Shown: piece by piece, positions 47,980 through 64,000 of the stretch
How the letters are laid out: every line of letters begins with the position of its first letter
How positions within the stretch are numbered: the first letter of the stretch is position 1
Assembly: GCF_037975245.1 (NCBI RefSeq)
Contig: NC_092565.1
Span: forward strand, 21,006,999-21,070,998
From: Apostichopus japonicus
Lineage: Eukaryota; Echinodermata; Holothuroidea; Aspidochirotida; Stichopodidae
DNA length: 64,000 bases
Direction of reading: 5' to 3'
Position numbers and translations under genes: made by a program
Notes under the pieces: model-generated
What the model was told of the DNA's origin: nothing
Databases searched by the model: none
What the model saw: only the letters and a program-made list of their open reading frames with translations

Positions 47980-48230
47980 TCCATGGATTTGTATTTCTGG
48001 TTTGTGCACTTGGGAAAAGGGGTTTGTTTCTGTCCTTCACTTGGTTTCGAAACAAACTTTGTTCGAATGGGATGCCTTTGTCTACCTCAGTATTTGAGAA
48101 AGTCACGGTGTACAGATGCTGTGGCATACACTCTCGTCCGTCGGATGGGTACGTTAAATGGCGGTCCCGGGAGCAGGAATATAATGGGAGCGAATTCACA
48201 CCCCTGCCTCGTTATCCTTTGAACACTCAT
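47980..48230 (+). mobile_element. SINE-like fragment (CGTCCGTCGGATG family)
   Basis: CACTCTCGTCCGTCGGATGG followed by GTACGTTAAATGGCGGTCCC and GGGAGCAGG. It shares this block and an upstream AACTTTGTTCG with the minus strand of 27350-27560. 5' and 3' ends uncertain. It abuts the MITE at 48254. Confidence 0.6.
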
Positions 48231-48253
48231 CGAAAAGAAAAAGCTTGAAATAA

Positions 48254-49060
48254 GGGACAAACTAAAGCGAATGACAGCGAATGACCGAATGACAATTGAC
48301 TTTGTACAGGGTTAATTATCATTCGCGAATGACAGCGAATGACAACGAATGACAGCGAATGAGAGCGAATGAGAGCGAATGACAACGAATGACAACGAAG
48401 GACGGTGATGAGAAGAGATAGATTGATTTATAATTAACGGAGTGGAGTAAATGCGGTTATTGGTTTTCTGCGCAAAAATGATTTGAGGAAAATCGCATGT
48501 TACGTGGTTGCAGAGTTTTGGTGTAATTTACGGATAGAAACCACAGGGAAAGTTTTTGTGTGAGAATGCGCTTGAGTGCTGTGCTTTTACATTTACCTCT
48601 GTAGATTTATATAGAAAGATAACTGGAGTAATTGTTAGGTGCTGGCTTATTGGTATGTTTGAAACTGATATATCCACGATTAATTTGGGTTGAAAATGCT
48701 ATGATATCGTACTATTAAAGTATAAAAATTGTAGCCGTTTCAAGATTATAGTATTGTTAGTTTCTAACAATTAATATCGGAAAAATGACGTTAAATTTAC
48801 TTTTTAAAATCAGACTTACAATTTCGCTTACTATAAGGTGCGTTTGTATCTTGTCCGTACTTTACTAGATCTGTAAGCCACGCACTTCGCGTCCACTCGG
48901 TTTGCGTAGCTTTAATATACCCACGAAGTCTGAACTGTGATATCCGGTTGTAGCAAATGTCTGTGCTGTCATTCGTTTTAGTCAACGCATTTTTTTAGTG
49001 TGTACAACACATTGTCATTCGTTATGTGTAACGCAATTGTCATTCGTTTTAGTAACACCC
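48254..49060 (+). mobile_element. MITE with inverted subterminal arrays of GCGAATGACA
   Basis: 807 bp. Left end GGGACAAACTAAAGCGAATG; right end, reversed, GGGTGTTACTAAAACGAATG. The 8-bp duplication TGAAATAA lies at 48246-48253 and 49061-49068 (9 bp if the next G is counted). Next to the left end about ten copies of (G/A)CGAATGA(C/G)A run to about 48405. Near the right end three inverted copies (TGTCATTCG) lie at about 48967, 49013 and 49038. No transposase seen. Confidence 0.87.
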
Positions 49061-49139
49061 TGAAATAAGCCGGTGTTAATCCACGGATCTAACACGGATG
49101 ATAGGGTCTCAATTAGCTACTGTAAGACTTCCTGATCCT

Positions 49140-49310
49140 TGAGTTACTAAACTAACTAAACTTCAATAAAAATAAACTTAACAAAACTGTTAGCAAACTA
49201 AGTAAGAGGGCCGGACGTTTCGATCATCATAGCGGCAGGATCTTCTTCAGTAACAGTAACAGAAGGGACAAATACATGTCCACACAGAATACAGACTAAA
49301 CTAAACTGTT
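49140..49310 (+). repeat. dispersed repeat with GACGTTTCGATC...GGATCTTCTTCA
   Basis: Shares AAAACTGTTAGCAAACT, GGACGTTTCGATC, GGATCTTCTTCA, GTAACAGTAACAGAAGGGAC and CAGAATACAGAC with 61060-61240. In this copy the GATCCTAGCAGGATC palindrome of the other copies is altered. Confidence 0.75.
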
Positions 49311-49559
49311 TCGAAACAGATCTGCTCAGTATAGATCGATTGATCAGGTTGGTCGTTCGCTTCCGGACGTTCGTTATTCCTAGCGTATTCTGATTGGAAA
49401 TATGGGTAAAATGTTTTATGGTCAAATTTTATCAAAGGTAACTTTCATTACCGAAAATGAACATACAGTAGATAAAAATGGAGGGTCTCGTCTTTGATAC
49501 CGTATCCCGGTCCCTCAAATCCTTCCATAACTCGAATCATTTGATATTGCAAACTTGAT

Positions 49560-49625
49560 TGTTCAGCCTCTGTAGAAGCTAAGATCCTGCTAGGATCAAA
49601 ACGTCAGGCCCACTTACGTTAACAC
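49560..49625 (-). repeat. dispersed repeat fragment with GATCCTAGCAGGATC palindrome
   Basis: Minus strand reads GGGCCTGACGTTTTGATCC then TAGCAGGATCTTAGCTTCTA, the same core as 61140-61170. It sits inside the tandem-repeat array. Confidence 0.75.
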
Positions 49626-49999
49626 AAAACATTAGGTTTTTCTCTTTTTTTGCAGGAATTTGGGATGTTTTCGAATTTGAAAATCGGTAAAATGTTTATG
49701 GTAACTTTTGCAAGGTCAAGAAATGAGCTTTGTTACCGAACGTGGACCTGTACCACGGCGTAAAATGAGAGGGTCTTGTCTATTATCTAGTATTATTCCG
49801 GCCCCTCAAATCCGCCTTGCATAACTCGAATAATTAAATAATCAAAATTGCATATTTTTGAGGATATTTTGCTCGAATTGGTGAATTTGAACTATCGGTA
49901 AAAATTATTATGGTCATTTTTGGCCAAAAATGTAAAGTTTTGCTACCGATAGTGGAGCTATACCAAGTGAACGAGGAGGGTCTCTTCTCTTTCCTTTAG

Positions 50000-51338
50000 C
50001 AGGGGCGTATCCAGGGGGGGCGCAACAGGCGCGCGCCCCCCCTATTGGCCGTCACCAAAAAAAAAAAAAGTTTAGCAAAAAAAAAAAAAAAAAAAAAATT
50101 GATGACGACCTTTATGTGAGATGTCGGTGATCGCTCAACCCCCCCCCCCCTCCCGTATGCTTTATTTTTTGTTTGCCAAAAAAAGGTTCTGGCGAAGTTC
50201 GACGGCATAATAGTTTTAGAAACATAGATGGTAATTGTGTTTGTATTATCACTATAAACACTAAATGACATGCCAGCCATACTAAATTGTGCATTTTGTG
50301 TCCATATTTACTGGAAATGTTGCTTATTATTAAGGTCGAAAAATGGATCACATATGGCCATGGGCGGCGATCCTGGGTGGAGGGGGGATATATCCCCCCA
50401 TGAAAATGGGTGGAGGGGATGTAATGCACCATATCCCCCCCCCCACCAAATGCCAGGGATAAGAATATTTTCATGCCTACATTTATGCATCTTCGTTAAT
50501 GTACGGCTCTTTTTTAGCTTCATTTCTCGCCTACCATAAACGCAGTGCGATCTTTTCAAATAAAGCGTCTTTATAAAGCAAAAATAGTTGACTGTAGGCT
50601 TCATTGGCCCTATAACAACAAAATGTATTATTGCGCCCACGGTATTGATATAGTACATATATGCACCCTCATAGTATTCATATAGGCCCTATAGTAGGCC
50701 TACACACGTACATGTTCCCTCGAACAGCTGAGAATCTCATGTAACCAGGGTAATGCTTAATACACGTTTCACCTGGATGCCCTAGCAATCGGTACCTAGG
50801 AATGTAACTATGTGTAATTGTGTATTGCATGTGTATAGGCCTATAATAGCCTGCATGAGGCCATTTTCTTCATCGAATAATATAACAGAGCTCTCGAACA
50901 TTCTAACGTTGCGCCTGAAACAAGATTGACAGGGGCAATTTTCCCAAAATAACACCCGAAATTTAAAAAAAAAGTATTTTGGATCCTGATTATGAGATAT
51001 TTCGGACATGACATCCCTATTTTAAAGTTGGGTATATGCCGCTTGGAAACCTCGGGAAGTGCCGTTTCCGGCCATCTAGAGGGTTTGTTAACCCCAAAAT
51101 TTTCTTGTACGCTTCGCGCCAACTCATGGTGGCGCTACGCTTAGATAGTCAACAAGGTCATATCCCCCCCCCCCCCACTCGGAAGTACGGATCGCCGCCC
51201 ATGCATATGACACCATTTTGCATTACAGCCCTTCTTTGAAAGCAAAAATTGTACACCCCTCCCCTTAGACCCATCCCCCAGGACGGCGATCATTCATGCC
51301 TGGCGCCCCCCTATTGAAAAATCCTGGATACGCCCCTG
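50000..51338 (+). mobile_element. MITE with CAGGGGCGTATCCAGG inverted ends, copy 2 (carries a nested element)
   Basis: Same ends as 11816-13391, with 5-bp duplication TTTAG at 49995-49999 and 51339-51343. The first 310 or so bases differ from copy 1 at only about five substitutions plus homopolymer lengths. Without its nested insertion it is about 486 bp. It contains no coding sequence. Confidence 0.94.
50359..51203 (+). mobile_element. hAT-like MITE nested in copy 2
   Basis: 845 bp with perfect 15-bp inverted ends CATGGGCGGCGATCC / GGATCGCCGCCCATG. Flanks CATATGGC (50351-50358) and CATATGAC (51204-51211) match at 7 of 8. The uninterrupted site CATATGGCACCATTTTGCAT is present in copy 1 (13253 region). 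The 3' part is related to the elements at 12133-13220 and 12509-12905. Confidence 0.93.
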
Positions 51339-51706
51339 TTTAGTTCCAGCCTCCTAAGATCAATATATAACTTTTGGGGAAATATGCATATTTTTTAGGC
51401 TGTTTTGCTCGAATTTAGGATGTTTTCGAATTTGATATACCGGTAAAATGTTTATGGTTCCTTTTTTGCTCAAGAAATTACGCTAAGTTTGTTACAAATC
51501 ACTCCATAACTCGAATTATTTAATTTTGAGTGAAAAAAAATCAACAACTGCTTGCATACGGATAAGTTGCCCTTTCACTCGTTACTGCGGCCGCTGTTGT
51601 GGACACCGTTTATTTGCTACATTATAGTGTGTATTGTCGTAGCTTTTATTCCTGCTGCTGTCCTCCGCTACTAATGGCTGCTAGCTTCCGACTATGGAAC
51701 GCCAAA

Positions 51707-52030
51707 AGGACAACAGGTGGCGCTACTACTCTAAACAGGAGGTGCTGCTACCCTAAACAGGAGGTGCTACTACCCTAAACAGGGGTGCTACTACTCTTTT
51801 TAGGAGGTGCTACTACTCTAAACAGGAGGTACTACTACTCTAAACAGGAGGTGCGCAGCTACTACTCCTAAGTGACGATGCTGTAAAAAGGTGGCGCTAC
51901 TACTCTAAATAGGCGGTGCCACTACTACTAAGACAGGCGGCGATGCTACTGTAAATTAGTGGCGCTACTGCCCTAAACGGAAGGTGCTATACTACTCCAA
52001 AGTGGAGTCGCTAATACTCTAAACATGAGT
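51707..52030 (+). repeat. minisatellite, GGTGCTACTACTCTAAACAGGA unit
   Basis: About a dozen diverging units of 22-28 bp from the first AACAGGTGGCGCTACTAC; the later ones contain CTGTAAA or CCTAAAC variants. Confidence 0.92.
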
Positions 52031-52320
52031 CGATCCTACTCTGTAACTATGTCTTTGGTGATACGTGCTCTTGCCGTTTGGCCGCATTAAGAGATAGACT
52101 ACATGAACTAAAAGCACTATAGAATAGCACCAAAGTCTGATGGTAAAATCGTTGCTAACATATTTCTTCAGTGTTGCCAAAATGTTGTAAATTAATTATA
52201 ATCTGCCTTACGGCCATTAATGTATGTGATTTTCAGCAACCAGCCTGTTGGCGGTGACCTTCTGCTGAGATCACTCAATTAACCACCTTTTCCTATCAAA
52301 GAAGATCTACATATGAAGTA

Positions 52321-52725
<405 letters not shown>

Positions 52726-53429
52726 CATCAATGTATCATTGTTGGAAGTTGTAGAAGAGGAATGTTACTCTTTACGATCGGTCCAGTGATGTTTGTGGTT
52801 ACTTGCCGTAGGGTCAGCTAACTACGCAGTCAAAGTCGGCGTTTGTGCGTGCACATGTGTTTGTTTTTTTGTCGATATTGCTCTTGTTTTGCTTTTGATT
52901 GTTTTTGTTTGTTGTTGTGTGCTTTTTTTCTGTAGGTTCAAAACATGCATTATGATTTGATTGTTTTATATATGCGTCATTGTGAATAACTGTAATATGT
53001 GATTGTAATTATTACGTATGTAGGTAAATCATAATAAAGCATATTACGAACCTACGTATAATACATGTTTTGAACACACGTGCGCTCGTACACACACATA
53101 ATCATTTAACTGCATGCTAATAAAATCCGAGATTTAAATCGTTTTATCCAGTGAAGTAAATTTTCTTAAATAGTGATATTTCTTATTAAATTTTTAGGTT
53201 ACTTTGGGTGAGGTTTTTTACTTTAATTTTGAAGTCATAACAGCTTTCGCCTCATCTCATCCTGTATCTCGCCGTTTGATCAAAACTACTGTCTACTGTG
53301 GTGTAATGTGGTGTCCTGTGGTAAACTGTACTGTACTGTACTGTACATGTATTGTGGGGTACACATGGAACTAAAGTGCGTATGTACTCAAGGTTCGTGT
53401 GTACTAAAGTTTTGTGTACTCACTCAAGG

Positions 53430-53650
53430 CGTTTGTACCGAAGCATGCAGGGGGCCATCAGGCCACCGGGTGCTGGGGGACGCCCTGTGTACCGAAGCAT
53501 GGAGGGGGCCACCAGGCCACCGGGTGCTGGGGTACCGTACGCCCTGTGCACCGAAGCATGCAGGGGGCAACCAGGGTGCTGAGGTACACCCGGCGTACTG
53601 AAGCATGCAGGGGCAACCAGTCCGCAGGGTGCTGAGGTACACTCTGTGCA
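53430..53650 (+). repeat. minisatellite, unit about 45-65 bp, four copies
   Basis: Repeats of CCGAAGCATG(C/G)AGGGGGC followed by ACCGGGTGCTGGGG and CGCCCTGTG, spaced about 53, 62 and 50 bp. GC-rich compared with surroundings. Confidence 0.92.
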
Positions 53651-53684
53651 ATGTGTACTCTACTGTGTACTGTGTACACTAGTT

Positions 53685-54235
53685 CTACACATGATCTTAG
53701 CCAGAGGACCGAGAAGCGATTGCTTTGGATTTTTAAGAAAAGTCAAACAGGAAAGAACCTGGGCACCAAACAAAATATCGACTGATCCGTTCTCAACCCC
53801 AGTCCCCTTGCGTCAAGACTGTCACTGTGTGATCATCGTCACGGGTGTATCTCGATTCCACCTATAAGGGGAACATGGTAATACTTTTATGAAGAGTCAA
53901 CAGGAAAAGAACCTGCATGGGCACCAATTACCAAAGAACCGACTGATCCGCTCTCAACCCCAGTCCCCTTGGGTCAAGACTGTCACTGTGTGATCATCGT
54001 CACGGGTGTATCTCGATTCCACCTATAAGGGGAACATGGTAATACTTTTATGAAGAGTCAACAGGAAAAGAACCTGCATGGGCACCAATTACCAAAGAAC
54101 CGACTGATCCGTCCCAACCCCAGTCCCCTTGTTTCAAGACTGTGACTATGTGATCATCATCAGGCCTGTGTGTATCACGAATGAGAACAGAAGGAGAACA
54201 CGATGCTTCACATGATTCTTGCTAAGAACAGTCAC
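53685..54235 (-). repeat. tandem array of the U2-headed retroposon
   Basis: Minus strand order: a degenerate U2 head (54235-54196, still CTTAGCAAGAATCATGTG); three body units whose start recurs at 54032 and 53871 (161-bp spacing), each with GACTGGGGTTG, GGATCAGTCG and AGGTTCTTT(T)CCTG; then a fresh U2 head at 53720-53685 (ATCGCTTCTCGGTCCTCTGG then CTAAGATCATGTGTAG) cut off at 53685. Units 2 and 3 are almost identical over 160 bp. Confidence 0.85.
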
Positions 54236-54648
54236 CCAGTACTTTAATCCAGTCTTTATTGTCACGTAACAAGTTACAGTATATTGTACCACAAAAATAG
54301 CTTATTATAAGTAAAATCTAATTCCTCAAGATGGTTGTTTCAACTATTTGAGATGGTTTATAATTACATTTACGATGTTAGAATTGTTAAATAAAATACA
54401 TTTAGAAATAACATATTATTCGGTATAAGATATGTTTAGCTCATTAAAAAACGATTGGTGTTCGTGATTGGTTCTTTTCTAAGTTTTTTTTTTTATAATA
54501 AACAGCTTAGAGTATACATTTGCTTAAAACAGTGGCTACTCGAACCCTGTTGACAGGCTCGCATATTCATTCTGATTAAATGGGCTGTAAATCGACTTCG
54601 AGAACTGACAGTTTGTTCATTATAATTACGACAATATATACTCAGAGG

Positions 54649-55466
54649 CAGGGGAGGCGATTTGTTTCAAATATGGGGGGGGGGGGGGAATTTGCTTTGG
54701 TGCAGGCGCGTAGCAACTTTCATCCCCCAAATTGTTTGCGCGCTTCGTGATATTTTGTGTTTATATATTTATATATAAATTATGTAATATACATACATAT
54801 ACATACATACATATATTTTCAATTCTTCATATATATATATATATTTTTATATATATATATATATATATATTTATACTCATGAGTAGAGGAAGTATGATGA
54901 AGAATGTTGGTCACGGAATTTTCGAAAATTCAGACACAGTTAATTTATTGGTGTACAAATATTAAAACCTCTTATAACGGCAACTATAAAACTTCGATAT
55001 CATAAAAAAATATATATATGCCCGAGGGGCGGTCTCCCCCTTCGCCCCCGCCCTTGGATACGCGCCTGCGGACTGCGATTAGAAATCTTGTAGGAAACAG
55101 GCCAAATGGAAACCCAGTGAAACCATATCGATGTGGATCATATATGATTGTACGTACTTAAACTCATACACAAGAGATGTACAGACATTATGATAATAAT
55201 CATGAGTGAAAACATGCTATACGGTCACATGTCACTGAAACGACCAAGAAGAGTCATTTGTCTGATGCAGCATGTGTTGGATAAAATTTTAGCCACCGCC
55301 AAATATGATTTGGTTAAATAATTTCACGCATTATTTTCTATTTATAGCCACACAAAAAACTATGCCACCAAATATTGGGGGAATATTAGATACTATATCC
55401 CTCACCTAAAATATTGGGGGACATGTCCTCCCCCGCCCCCCCCCCCCAATGATCGCGCCGCCCATG
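54649..55466 (+). mobile_element. hAT-like MITE (CAGGGGAGGCGAT / CGCGCCGCCCATG)
   Basis: Flanks CTCAGAGG (54641-54648) and TTCAGAGG (55467-55474) match at 7 of 8. The right end resembles that of the element at 50359-51203. It contains G- and C-runs next to each end, and an inner element at 54703-55068. Confidence 0.75.
54703..55068 (+). mobile_element. inner MITE-like element (CAGGCGCGTA / TACGCGCCTG)
   Basis: Inverted ends CAGGCGCGTAGC and GGATACGCGCCTG about 366 bp apart, with TA-rich DNA (54760-54875) between. No target duplication could be found, so the call rests on the inverted ends alone. Confidence 0.5.
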
Positions 55467-55474
55467 TTCAGAGG

Positions 55475-57382
55475 CGTATAGAGATTATTTCAGATTGTGA
55501 GCACTGTATAGTATTATATGAATGGGAGTGCGTGAAAGGGGTATAGCATTTTCAGACAGTGCTTGTCTTTCATAGCTATTTTGAAGCACACAAATAATTG
55601 CAGAAAATGGGATTACTCTGGCGTTTCATACGTGCCCCGGCTAAATATACTGCAAGCTTTTCTGTCATTTAAGTTGGCAGTCGTTTTGGAATCGCTAGGC
55701 TTCTTCCATCTGCTGAAAGCTTATGTATTGTGTTGCCCGTTTTAATGCATCGGGTGTCTGTTGAGCAAGGACAAATTTCTCTAAAGGCTTCATGTTTGAA
55801 TTTTACTGTATTATTACGCTAAACGCCCGGAAAAATATCACGAAAGTGTCTCATATTACAAAATTGATGTTTACTTGTTTCGCTGTTGCAACGTACTTTG
55901 GCCGTTGCTTTGAGGATAAAATTGCGATTGAAAAAGTGGTTACAATTTGACTTGCAAGTTCGATCAGTCACTTCAATGGGGTACCACAACGAGTGTCTTT
56001 CGGTGCAGCTACCTGTAAAACATAGTACGCGAAGTTAGGGGCGTACGTACATCGTACACCACCATGCACGTCATAACTTTGAGTCCCTTTATGCGGGACT
56101 CTTTATCAATATAAACCATGCATGAAGTTATACATGCTTTGTTCTATTGTTCTTATGTATAGACGAAATAAATGAAATGAAATGTGAGTCCCTCTATATA
56201 CATGGGACTCGTACATTTAGTATGCCATAGCTGCTGTTATTGGCTTCTACCTTCAACCATTAAAAGTGGGGGCGGAGTTGCCAGTATTTTTCCGTGATGA
56301 TGAGAAATTGAGCAATGGCCTAAGCTAGGAAGGAAATTGAACGACGAATGCTTTCTTCAATGATGAATATAATGTCATTTAGTTTGATGCATATATATAA
56401 ACCTTACATCTTAACCGATTGCGATAAAATAAACTGTGTGAAATGACACATGTTTTTTGACGGTACTATAACGTGTAAGTGAAACAGTAAGTGTAAACTT
56501 TTATTAACTTAGGCCAAGGCTAGTAGTAGTAGTAAGTTAGTGTATTACTACAGTAGTACTACGACTAGTCTAATTCACACTAGGCAAGGCCTAACGTTAG
56601 ACCTGCTATGCTAGTGCTACTACAACTAGAATACGGCAATTTCGCGTGTTCCCTAAACTCGCGTACTGTGTTATAGTTACATAGGCTATGTAGCTGCACT
56701 GGTACTTGATAGGCCCTGTAGCTGCTGTGTCCATTCGCCCATCGCCTCCGTGTATTTTCGATGCTGTAATAGATACTGTACATTACTAGTTACGCTAGGA
56801 CCAGTCTAATTTGACATTAAGCCTAGGCTAAACAGGGATCCAGAGAGGTTCCAACATAAGCATGTAGGGCCCTATATGCCTTCAATTTTTGTTTTAGCAT
56901 TTCAGTGTCACATAATTATTACATTGATTGTATACAAATGTTTCCTTTGGGTCACATTGAACAAATTATAATATTTTGTACTGTTTCTCTGTCAGGTAAC
57001 ATTTTCATTTCAAAGAATCAATAAGATTTAAAATAATAAAGGATGGTTCAATAAATTTCCCAATTATATATGTGAAAACTTGAATTAATTGAATGCACTA
57101 GCTAATTGATCAAAATTCAAATGTCCCATACGTCACACGCATATAATTAATTATGCAAAGTATGAACAAGTTATTAACTGAAAAATGTGAACCTCCAGCG
57201 ACACCCTGAATTAACAGCTCGGGCACTTCTGGGCTTTGTATCTGCACATTCCCTAATTCACACTTAGTGGGACATATATTCGAACTAACATACAGTTTTT
57301 ACTACTCATGACTAGCACAAATGTTGCCCTCTGACTCTTTGGCAACTTTACATTTGTCTCTTCATCAACCAATTAGAAAACT
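55475..57382. other. intergenic DNA between ELMOD3-side repeats and CNNM
   Basis: No supported gene. GTAGTAGTA and TAGGCCTA-rich patches at 56515-56600 and 56815-56835. An upstream non-coding CNNM exon could lie here or nearer the gene, but no exon could be identified. Confidence 0.4.
56080..56185 (+). mobile_element. LINE 3'-end fragment with AAATG tail
   Basis: TGTTCTTATGTATAGACGAAATAAATGAAATGAAATG is typical of non-LTR element 3' ends with a short-repeat tail. Only the tail is present. Confidence 0.5.
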
Positions 57383-57390
57383 TCTTAGAG

Positions 57391-57843
57391 TAAGGTGACC
57401 AGACGTCCCCGATTTTCGGGGACAGCCCCTATTACAGTGTGCTGTCCCCGAAAAACAAGTGTCCCCGAAAATGTCCCCAATTCCTCAAAATGTTCAGGAA
57501 TTTCGAAAATATCCCACATTATTAGTAAATAATTGTAAAAACAAAATTTAGTCAAGTGTGCAGTCGCAGAACGGAACTAACCAGTATTTCAGGTGGGCCA
57601 GTGCAAAGTGGAAACACTGTTAAAATATGCTAGATCGATCTAGCCTAGCACTCTTTCGTAAAGTAAGTAAATTTCATCTAAGAAAAATCTATATATTTTG
57701 AAATTTTTTTTTTTTTTTAAGTATCACCATATAAGCACCTTAGGCACTTGAACATGTTCCAAAACATTTCCTTAGACCCCTCCCCCATATCAGTCATGCA
57801 ATAAATGTCCCTGATTTCCAGTCAGGCAAATATGGTCACCTTA
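57391..57843 (+). mobile_element. hAT-type MITE (TAAGGTGACC ends), copy 2
   Basis: 453 bp with ends TAAGGTGACCAGACGTCCCC and ATATGGTCACCTTA and a perfect 8-bp duplication TCTTAGAG (57383-57390; 57844-57851). Internal sequence (TTAGTCAAGTGTGCAG, GCTAGATCGATCTAGCCTAG) matches 5968-6521 but lacks about 90 bp around the possible transposase-exon relic. Confidence 0.94.
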
Positions 57844-57851
57844 TCTTAGAG

Positions 57852-58336
57852 TAATTTTCAATCGCATCTGCTAAAGTGAGTTTAAGCTTTGAGTGTCAGT
57901 AGAATACAAGTATCCAAGTCACTGAATTGAAATAAACTGGACAAAAGGTCTGCGACTCTCCTCCAAATAATTAAAGACGAGATACTTTTCTCTTCAATCT
58001 TTTACAACTAGCACATAGGTTGAGATATGTTATATCACTATACAAAATCTTCGGAGATCTGTAAACTGAATTCCGGGATCACACGCATTAACACCCAGAG
58101 TCGTATCTACGGCACTGGTAAGCTAGTACTGATATGAGTGCCCCCCCCCCCCACTGCTGAAACTCTGAAGCTCTCCATGCATAAAATCTATGTAGACAAT
58201 CAAAAACTTCAGACCTTTTAGCTTTAAAATGATACCTATAATTCCCTATTTCAATGAATTTTGAAAGTTAAGGTTCAAAAGGGACAATAGCTTGAAGTTG
58301 CCCCTTCTTTGATATTTCTTATATTTTGTTTTCCAG
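57852..58336 (+). other. CNNM: CNNM 5' intron (3' part)
   Basis: A splice acceptor TTTTGTTTTCCAG ends at 58336, so this stretch is probably intron of CNNM with a further exon upstream. C-run at 58141-58152. Confidence 0.6.
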
Positions 58337-58466
58337 ATTTGCAGCAATAGGAAATACTTCAGTCATCGAACTACCTGAATCAACTTCTACGCGAGATACA
58401 GAACATTGTGTGTCTTTTTTTTTATCTATTGTTCCAGCTAACAGCTGTGTAGGTTTCGTTATTAAA

Positions 58467-64000
<5,534 letters not shown>

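Larger units (their letters stand above)
49370..51535 (+). repeat. diverged long tandem repeat, about four units, interrupted by insertions
   Basis: Recurring blocks: TTTTCGAATTTGA, ATCGGTAAAATGTTTATGGT, TTACCGA, GGAGGGTCTC, CCCTCAAATCC and CATAACTCGAAT(A/C)ATT. Units start near 49380, 49655, 49870 and 51395. A GATCCTGCTAGGATC repeat (49560-49625) and the MITE at 50000-51338 interrupt the array. Confidence 0.75.

Noticed and set aside
48262-48405. CRISPR-like array (regular GCGAATGACA repeats)
   Set aside because: Ten-base units with no unique spacers, in a eukaryotic MITE with an inverted counterpart at the other end.
58326-58466. Upstream start of CNNM at 58326
   Set aside because: The codon there is TTG and it lies upstream of a good splice acceptor ending at 58336. 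The ATG at 58467 has a good context and is followed by a signal peptide.

Overview
This is eukaryotic nuclear DNA from an AT-rich, intron-rich, repeat-rich animal genome. The split-gene structure, protein similarity to deuterostome families, TAGGCCTA-rich flanks and many MITEs suggest an invertebrate deuterostome, most likely an echinoderm (perhaps a sea cucumber). The species call is inference. No operons, CRISPR arrays, viral genomes or intact RNA genes were seen.

Two real protein-coding genes can be assembled exon by exon. (1) An ELMOD3-type ELMO-domain gene lies on the minus strand at 45750..23841. It has ten coding exons, all GT-AG, with phases that join into 451 codons plus a stop. It carries the Arf-family GAP signature W-x3-G-F-Q-x3-P-x-T-D-L-R. 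(2) A CNNM (cyclin M / ancient conserved domain protein) gene lies on the plus strand from 58467 and runs off the right end at 64000. Four coding exons give a signal peptide and extracellular part, the DUF21 membrane domain, a CBS pair, and the start of the cyclic-nucleotide-binding-like domain. The two genes show no functional link beyond proximity.

The rest is mobile-element and tandem-repeat DNA. 1-11 kb is intergenic, with a hAT-type MITE (5968-6521) and simple repeats. 11-14.3 kb is a 5'-truncated CR1/L2-like LINE (minus strand) broken by a MITE that itself contains a hAT-like MITE, which contains another: four nested levels. 16.2-17.7 kb has a hAT-like MITE and two copies of a short retroposon whose head is the 5' end of U2 snRNA, one with a poly(A) tail and a 12-bp target duplication. 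The ELMOD3 introns hold minisatellites, SINE fragments and a 1.7-kb non-autonomous hAT inserted into a local duplication. 48.2-49.1 kb is a MITE with inverted subterminal arrays of a 10-bp motif. 50.0-51.3 kb is a near-identical second copy of the MITE from 11.8 kb, carrying a different nested insertion. 51.7-54.2 kb is a cluster of tandem repeats: a minisatellite, about 400 bp of AGT/AGC trinucleotides, a second minisatellite, and a tandem array of the U2-headed retroposon. Two more MITEs follow at 54.6-55.5 and 57.4-57.8 kb before the CNNM gene.

The most interesting material is the U2-snRNA-headed retroposon with its tandem array, and the MITE families whose insertions can be dated relative to one another from nesting and clean target-site duplications.
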